This document shows, piece after piece, positions 58,850 to 64,000 of a DNA stretch of 64,000 bases. Position 1 is the stretch's first letter. Each line of letters starts with the position of its first letter. The stretch comes from Mercenaria mercenaria (lineage: Eukaryota > Mollusca > Bivalvia > Venerida > Veneridae), in contig NW_026463153.1 in NCBI RefSeq assembly GCF_021730395.1, positions 1 to 64,000 on the forward strand, in the 5' to 3' direction. The position numbers and the translations under genes were made by a program. The notes below the pieces were generated by a model, which was not told the DNA's origin, did no database searches, and saw nothing but the letters and a program-made list of their open reading frames with translations.

Positions 58850-60450
58850 TAAGTTATAGGGCAACCTACTAACAGTGTATGTAAGTCATAAAGTTGTATA
58901 TATCATATAATTCATGAAGGCATTATAAAAATGAAAATGTCTGGAAATGTATAATTGGCGAATGCTTTCAAATGCCTATGTACGTATTTTAAAAAATTTA
59001 ATGCGATTCTGTTTTTAAATTGGTAAGGAAAAATGAACTAGACTGCCAGGATGTCAAAATATACGACCGTCATATCAAATTTCTTAATGCTAGCACCTGT
59101 ATTATCATTTTGGCCGATTATAAAAAAGTTATAAGTTTTTATAGTAACAGCAAAGGGAAGTAAATCCTAAAAATGTATATAATATAAGTTCATACAAAAC
59201 TCCTTTCCAGGTAGAGATGGGTCAAATTAAACTTAAAATTGGATATAAAATGAATGTTTTACCAAGAAAAGTTGTTTCAATTTTCCCTACGCCCAGAAAT
59301 AAAAAAAAAGTTACAATATAAGTTAATTATAGTAAAAACAAAGGGAAGTGATTCAAAAAGCAGGGTACCTCGCGGCTGTGAACATTTGTGCCAAGAAAGA
59401 TCAAATCCCTCCACGCATGAAGAAGAAATCCTCCGGACAAAGTCATTCTAGAATCTGACCTTTGACCTCTAAGTGTGACCTTAGCCGTAGACATAGGGAC
59501 TAAGTACTTCCGCATGACAAATCAACCTCATTATAGGAAACATTTGTGCTAAGTAATTTTAAAAATTCTTGATGAATGGCAGAGTTATAAACCGTACAAG
59601 AAACATACCATGTTAACCGTTAACCTCTAAGTGAGACCTTGACCTAAGAGCTAGGTACTGCAAAGTGTAAGTTATAAACCTGTTAAAACTAAACTCTCAA
59701 CAAAAATTGTCAGACATAGGAGTCCCTTCAACATGTGCATGGCCTCTTTCTATTGCTCGTGAATACTGAGTTCCATTTGGATTGAAAGGAAACTTTAAGA
59801 GTAGCTTCATACTATAACATGTCTGCCGTACCGACTGACGGCATGACTGGAAAACATTTCAAATACCGTATACCTTTTGGATCTTTGACAGAAAGGTCAT
59901 AAAAATAACATATTTTTAAAGACAAAAAGATATTGAGCTTTAAAAACCACACGAACATGGGCGAATTGTAAAACGTTCCTTTAAGTACCGTAATAAACAT
60001 CGAGTGAAAAATGTCGGAAATGGAATTAAGTCTTCAGAGTCGTGATTTACAAGTTAATTTTTTTATGCCCAGATTTAGAGATAACTGTAAAATTTAGACT
60101 AATGGCACTCGTTGAAATAAAAAAAATGAAATCAGAGACGTACCAATACAAGTATGCTTTTTCAATTTTCCAATCATTTTAGATTTGATTTGCTTTTTTT
60201 ACTAATTCTACTATGAACTGAAAAAAGCAAACATTAAGCAGGGTATAAATTTGATGGGTTTTCCGAAACAGTTCTGTTGGCTTTCTTTGAAAATCCATGC
60301 CTTCTTTCCAGTCGTTAGTTTGAACTAATACATGTATCTGTGTATCTACAATAGGAAATTAATTGACAAATAATGGAATGCAAATATATGCCTGCAAAAC
60401 TTGTTTCTTAATTTTTGGCTATATTTCAAAAGAAGATCTTTTATATTTAC
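58850..60450. other. Intron stretch with diverged 'gacctttgacctctaagtg' repeat
   Basis: Within about 59040-59690 are diverged units carrying 'gacctttgacctctaagtgtgacctt', 'catgacaaatc', 'aaacatttgtgctaagtaatttt' and 'gatgaatggcagagttat', a repeat type common in molluscs. No exon is seen. Confidence 0.5.
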
Positions 60451-60638
60451 TTGAAGAATTTGAACATACGGTTCTCCTCTATCGTTTACAAATGAATCAT
60501 TTTCCTTAAAGTGTCGAAGCCACTGTAAAAGTGGCTGTAAATCGCTCCACACTATCTGACATGTGAAAGTGACATTGCTGCCGATCATTGCAGTCTGGTT
60601 CTTTATATCTTCCATAATTGGTGCGATCGCAATTCTCT
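60451..60638 (-). CDS. FGFR-like/EGF gene: first half of Ig domain III
   Basis: The exon runs from acceptor TATAACAG (60639-60640) to donor CTTCAA|GTAAAT. It encodes (E)RIAIAPIMEDIKNQTAMIG, SNVTFTCQIVWSDLQPLLQW, LRHFKENDSF and ends GEPYVQILQ. This follows FGFR Ig III closely: 'ERSPHRPIL.. NQT..GS.V.F.CKVYSD.QPHIQWLKH...N.S' and '.PYV.ILK'. It enters in phase 1 and leaves in phase 0, as in vertebrate FGFR IIIa exons. It contains the Ig disulphide Cys and the invariant Trp. Ig III with its neighbours binds FGF and heparan sulphate in true receptors. Ig I/II exons should lie upstream, at coordinates above 60638, but were not recognised before the window end. Confidence 0.9.
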
Positions 60639-61555
60639 CTGTTATAAAGAAAGACCAAAAATGTAAAAACGATGATAGTAATATACATCACATTAACAAA
60701 TTAAGCACTTCTTCAGTTTTAAAAAGTTTTGGTTATCCTTTGTATATATGTACATTGTATTATAACAAAATCAAAAGGAATAAAAAATGATGTTGTATTG
60801 TTTTGTATTTTCTTAATGGTTTGTATAAAGCTAAAATTCTCTCTGCTTCAGTAACATCTAGTCGACCTACCTAAATTACTTTTGATAACATGCATAAAAT
60901 AATGCTTTGTGAACTTACATGTATTTACTTCGATCTGTTTATTCAATTATGGAGGAATCAATATGTATCCCCCTGTGTAAACATCTTGTTAGAACCATAA
61001 ATAGCTCAAAAAAACTACTAAAGGGCCAACCAGTTGATATTCTGCGGGGCCTGGATTTTTTTGAAAGAATTTTTGCTTCAAAAAAAGATATTCTGGCTTC
61101 AACATAAAAAGAATTCTGACTCCCAAACCGCTCTAAGCTACCTTTTTAAAAGAAAACTTTAATAACTCTGAAAACCATATTCATTACTTCGAAATTGCTT
61201 TTAGATTTAAAATCATAATATAACACCTTCTTTCGTTATTAAGTCTTCCATTAACATTCAGATATTGAACACTGCTGAAAAAGAGTGCCAGATTGATTTG
61301 AATGTATTAACGTTGTGTCGTGTAATTTTGACTGTAATATGTTACACTGCTAATTATCAGTAGATGAATAGTAATATGTACTGTGTACATAGATGTAAGA
61401 GCAGGGAGGTGGGGGAGAGGAGCACCAACCGACAACCATACTTTCAGTGTTAAAATACACTTAGAATTCAGGCTTTGGCATGCTCTCTGACAAGTATTTA
61501 TTAGAATTATCACCCTTTTTGTAATTAGAAAATTAGATTTTCTTCATTTTTTTCC
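60639..61555. other. Upstream intron of the FGFR-like gene
   Basis: No Ig II exon was recognised. The plus-strand frame at 60919-61107 has no known domain. Confidence 0.4.
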
Positions 61556-62400
61556 ATTAGGTCCACTTTTTCTCTTAAACGTTAAAAAATACAACTTTCA
61601 AACGCTGCATTCTTACCTATGATTATAAGACAAGTATGTATACCAAGAATCATAACAATTATTTTATACTTAAAAAAATTTGATTCTCTCGGTTGGCTAA
61701 AAGTTTTGTTTAAGTCCACATTTTCTCTTTAACTATAGAAGCTACAACTTTGAAAATTTGCACACTTATGTATGATTATTAAATAAGTAAGAAAACCAGG
61801 AACCAAACTCTTAACTTGTGTTTTGTCAGAAATATGGCCATTGCTGTACTTAAAAAATTTGAATTTCTGAATTAATTGTTTTGTTTAGGTCCACTTTACT
61901 TAAGTACTATAAGAACACTGGCTTTAAAACTTTGCAGACTTCATCATATGGTGAGCCCGTATATTTAGAGCCATAATTCTTAGGGCATATGCATTTTGTT
62001 TGAATTATGGTCCTTTATATACGTGGAAATTGGATTTTATTTTTTTTAGGGCTAAATTTTTTGAATTCTACAAAAGCTATAGCTTTGAATCTTGTATACT
62101 TTATATCTATAATCATTATATTAGTAAATAGGTCAAGATCCATATCTCTCTCTTACATTTTGTCATAATGATGGACATTTTCATTTTAGAAAATCAATCT
62201 TTCTTGGATGTCTTTATTTAAGTTCATTTTCCTTGAAACTAACTACAACTTTGAAACTTCATACCCTTTTCTTGTATATTATTAATTTCATTATGATAAA
62301 AATTCCACATTTGTCAAACTTCAGTTAATGATAGAAATGACTTTATCTTAAAACTCAAGGTTTAAAGTACCAAAATATTGCAGAATTGGTCCCCCCTTGG
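61556..62400 (+). repeat. Degenerate ~165-bp tandem repeat, about five units
   Basis: Units share 'gtttaggtccactttttct(c)ttaa', 'agctacaactttgaaa(c)tt', 'tgattataa(g)', 'aaccataactctt' and 'tttgtcagaattatggcc'. Units are 70-80 percent alike by eye. A mollusc repeat type; no coding value. Confidence 0.7.
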
Positions 62401-62984
62401 AAAGTCAACCCCGCCCTCCTACACACTTGCATACATACAAATATAAATAGTACTGTGTATTCTTCAAACGCACGATTGTCCCTAAGAAACTGCAAACACA
62501 TATTTCAGATCTAAGAGCATTGGAAAAAGATTTTGGAAATCTGGTATTAGTAGTATTATAGTTAAGATGAAGTTCATGACAACCCTAGTTGTCTAGTTGT
62601 ACAAGATATTTTGCTTCTTCTCCCATTCTTTACCCATCAGACTACTTGTATCTTGCATAGGGCTAGACAGGTTTCACATTTGTTTTACCTGAAAGCAATT
62701 ATCATTAAAGTATATTAACTTTATGAGGCATTTTTGTTTGCATCTACATCGGATAAGCCACACAGGTTCAAGTGCCAGGGCACGCTCATGATGTTCACAA
62801 GTATAATTTTCATATCACAAAAAATCCAAACCTAGGGGAAGGTATATATCCAAATGCACCAGAGCTGTTCTGTTATTCAGTTTTTATTCCGTGGGAGAAT
62901 GCCCCCAAATTTGCCCAACATCCAGTTTTGGCTGGATTTGCCCCTTGGCACTCATTTATCTTTTAGGTATCAATTATGTGATTT
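62401..62984. other. Gene-free stretch
   Basis: No recognised feature. The 64-codon frame at 62772-62966 has no family signature. Confidence 0.4.
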
Positions 62985-64000
62985 ACAAGAGTCATTCAAT
63001 ATATAGTGACACATACTACAAATATTTCTAAAAGTATTTCCCAGTCAAGCTGAAACTTTGCATGCTTACATATTTATCTTATTTCTATTTTAACGTTAAT
63101 TATGTCGTCATATTGTATGACATCATTATAATGCGACATCAAATGATGTTACTCAGAGCGTCATGACCGCATTTGTTTCGCAGGAACATCGCAGCTACAA
63201 CAAAAATGAGGCTTAACGTAGAAACAGTGCGACAGAAACTTTTGAAGCACGCTACGAGAAGCATGCGGGGCAAATGCTCTGTCATATAAATCGTATAAAT
63301 CGGTAACCAGATAGGTGAATGAATTCAAGTCTGGGCGAGAGACCATAAAATACCACCAACTAGCAGGCAGGACTGCGAGAGCGTAACCACTGATTTCAAC
63401 ATCGAACATGTAAGGGAACTTTTGAAAAGTGACAAAAGACTTGCATGTGAAGACAGAGGGTTGTTCATACAATTATTTGCAACCGTTTAAGAATGAGGAA
63501 GGTTTCCCCATCATTTGACGTCCGACCAGGCTGAACATCGTTTGGAAGTCGCTATCGCTAATCTTTCACGGTTCAACACGGAGGATGAAACCTTTCTATC
63601 TAAGATTGTTGCTATTGATGAAACGTGGTTGAGGTCATATAAGCCAGAGTTGAAGAGACAATCTGTTGAGTGACAAACTCAAAGTTTCGGCAAGTACAGC
63701 CGAAATTGAAGAAGTTTATGATCTTCATGTACAATATCCGGGGTGTTTTTACTGCCCATAAAGCTCCATCTGCTAAAACGGTCAATGGACAATACTACAA
63801 GGAGGATATTCAAAAGTGTCTTAGAGTAGCGATTCTTTTGGCAGCGGTTCCGATTCTTCTACAAGACAACGCTACGCCGCACGGAACGGATGGGGTGACA
63901 TCACTAATCGACTCGTATAATTGGTCCCTATTCCACGGACATAAGTCCATGTGACTACGATCGTTTCCCGAAGCTAAAAAGTCGCTATAGTGACTTAGAG
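62985..64000 (+). pseudogene. Decayed mariner-family transposon, cut by the window end
   Basis: The likely 5' end is near 62985 (TTACAAGAGTCATTCAATATA, TA-adjacent). Read across frames, the region from about 63160 gives a helix-turn-helix part (RICFAG; GANALSYKS; VNEFKSGRETI), a middle part (HHLTSDQAEHRLEVAIANLS), the first catalytic region IVAIDETWLRSYKP (about 63607-63648) with the mariner 'PELKRQS' follow-on, then TVNGQYYKEDIQKCLR, the second Asp in ILLQDNATPHGT (about 63855-63890), and SPCDYDRFPKLK (about 63942-63978) with the third acidic residue. Several stops and frameshifts separate these pieces, so it is inactive. The 3' inverted repeat lies beyond the window. Confidence 0.85.

Overview
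This window reads as nuclear DNA of a marine bivalve mollusc. It is AT-rich, the few genes are split into short exons by long introns, and much of the rest is dispersed repeat of types I recognise from clam and oyster genomes. These include tRNA-headed SINEs with a conserved GGCTTACGGA / GATGAAATAATGC body, short palindromic DNA elements, arrays built on GACCTCTCTAGAGG, and units ending in CCGTCCGTCCG plus a purine-rich 'gagtggaggcata' tail. No retroviral or LTR-type coding sequence was recognised. There are no rRNA genes, CRISPR arrays or bacterial genes.

Three host genes can be supported. (1) On the plus strand from 11007, a B-box zinc-finger exon joins in phase to a fibronectin III exon. 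That exon ends in a linker which, in a GTPase family I know from fish and bivalves, leads into the G domain. A noisy GTPase exon with a G3 'DTPGF' motif lies downstream at about 17.39-18.6 kb. (2) On the minus strand at 32929-34159, three exons give an apparently complete 298-residue apolipoprotein-L-like protein. (3) On the minus strand at 51007-60638, four phase-matched exons encode an FGF-receptor-type third Ig domain followed by an EGF domain and a second, calcium-binding-type EGF that ends in a stop. There is no membrane segment or kinase in the visible 3' part. This is the most unusual coding object in the window.

Layout: 0.3-0.4 kb palindromic element; 0.6-2.2 kb microsatellites and G-runs; 2.63-3.54 kb a DNA element packed with TCGTAA motifs that keeps a TATA-like box and a basic start peptide; 4.49-9.23 kb a large head-to-head inverted repeat with a nested TA-flanked element carrying a PHD-finger fragment; 10.2 kb a perfect 36-bp hairpin; 11.0-18.6 kb gene 1 with a ten-unit tandem array in its intron; 15.6-28.1 kb a block whose base texture looks like uncorrected long-read consensus; 28.6-32.6 kb a SINE and two terminal-inverted-repeat elements; 32.9-34.2 kb the ApoL-like gene; 36.0-39.8 kb two opposed 42-bp minisatellite arrays (one with an exact 211-bp higher-order period) around a nested pair of elements; 41.8-48.9 kb palindromes, a tRNA-Ser-like SINE and short tandem repeats; 51.0-60.6 kb gene 3 with repeats in its introns; 61.5-62.4 kb a degenerate tandem array; and a decayed mariner from about 63 kb to the window end.

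I see no sign that the three genes form one pathway. Two of them (B-box/FN3/GTPase and ApoL-like) belong to families that expand in invertebrate innate immunity, and the third looks like a growth-factor-receptor ectodomain relative.
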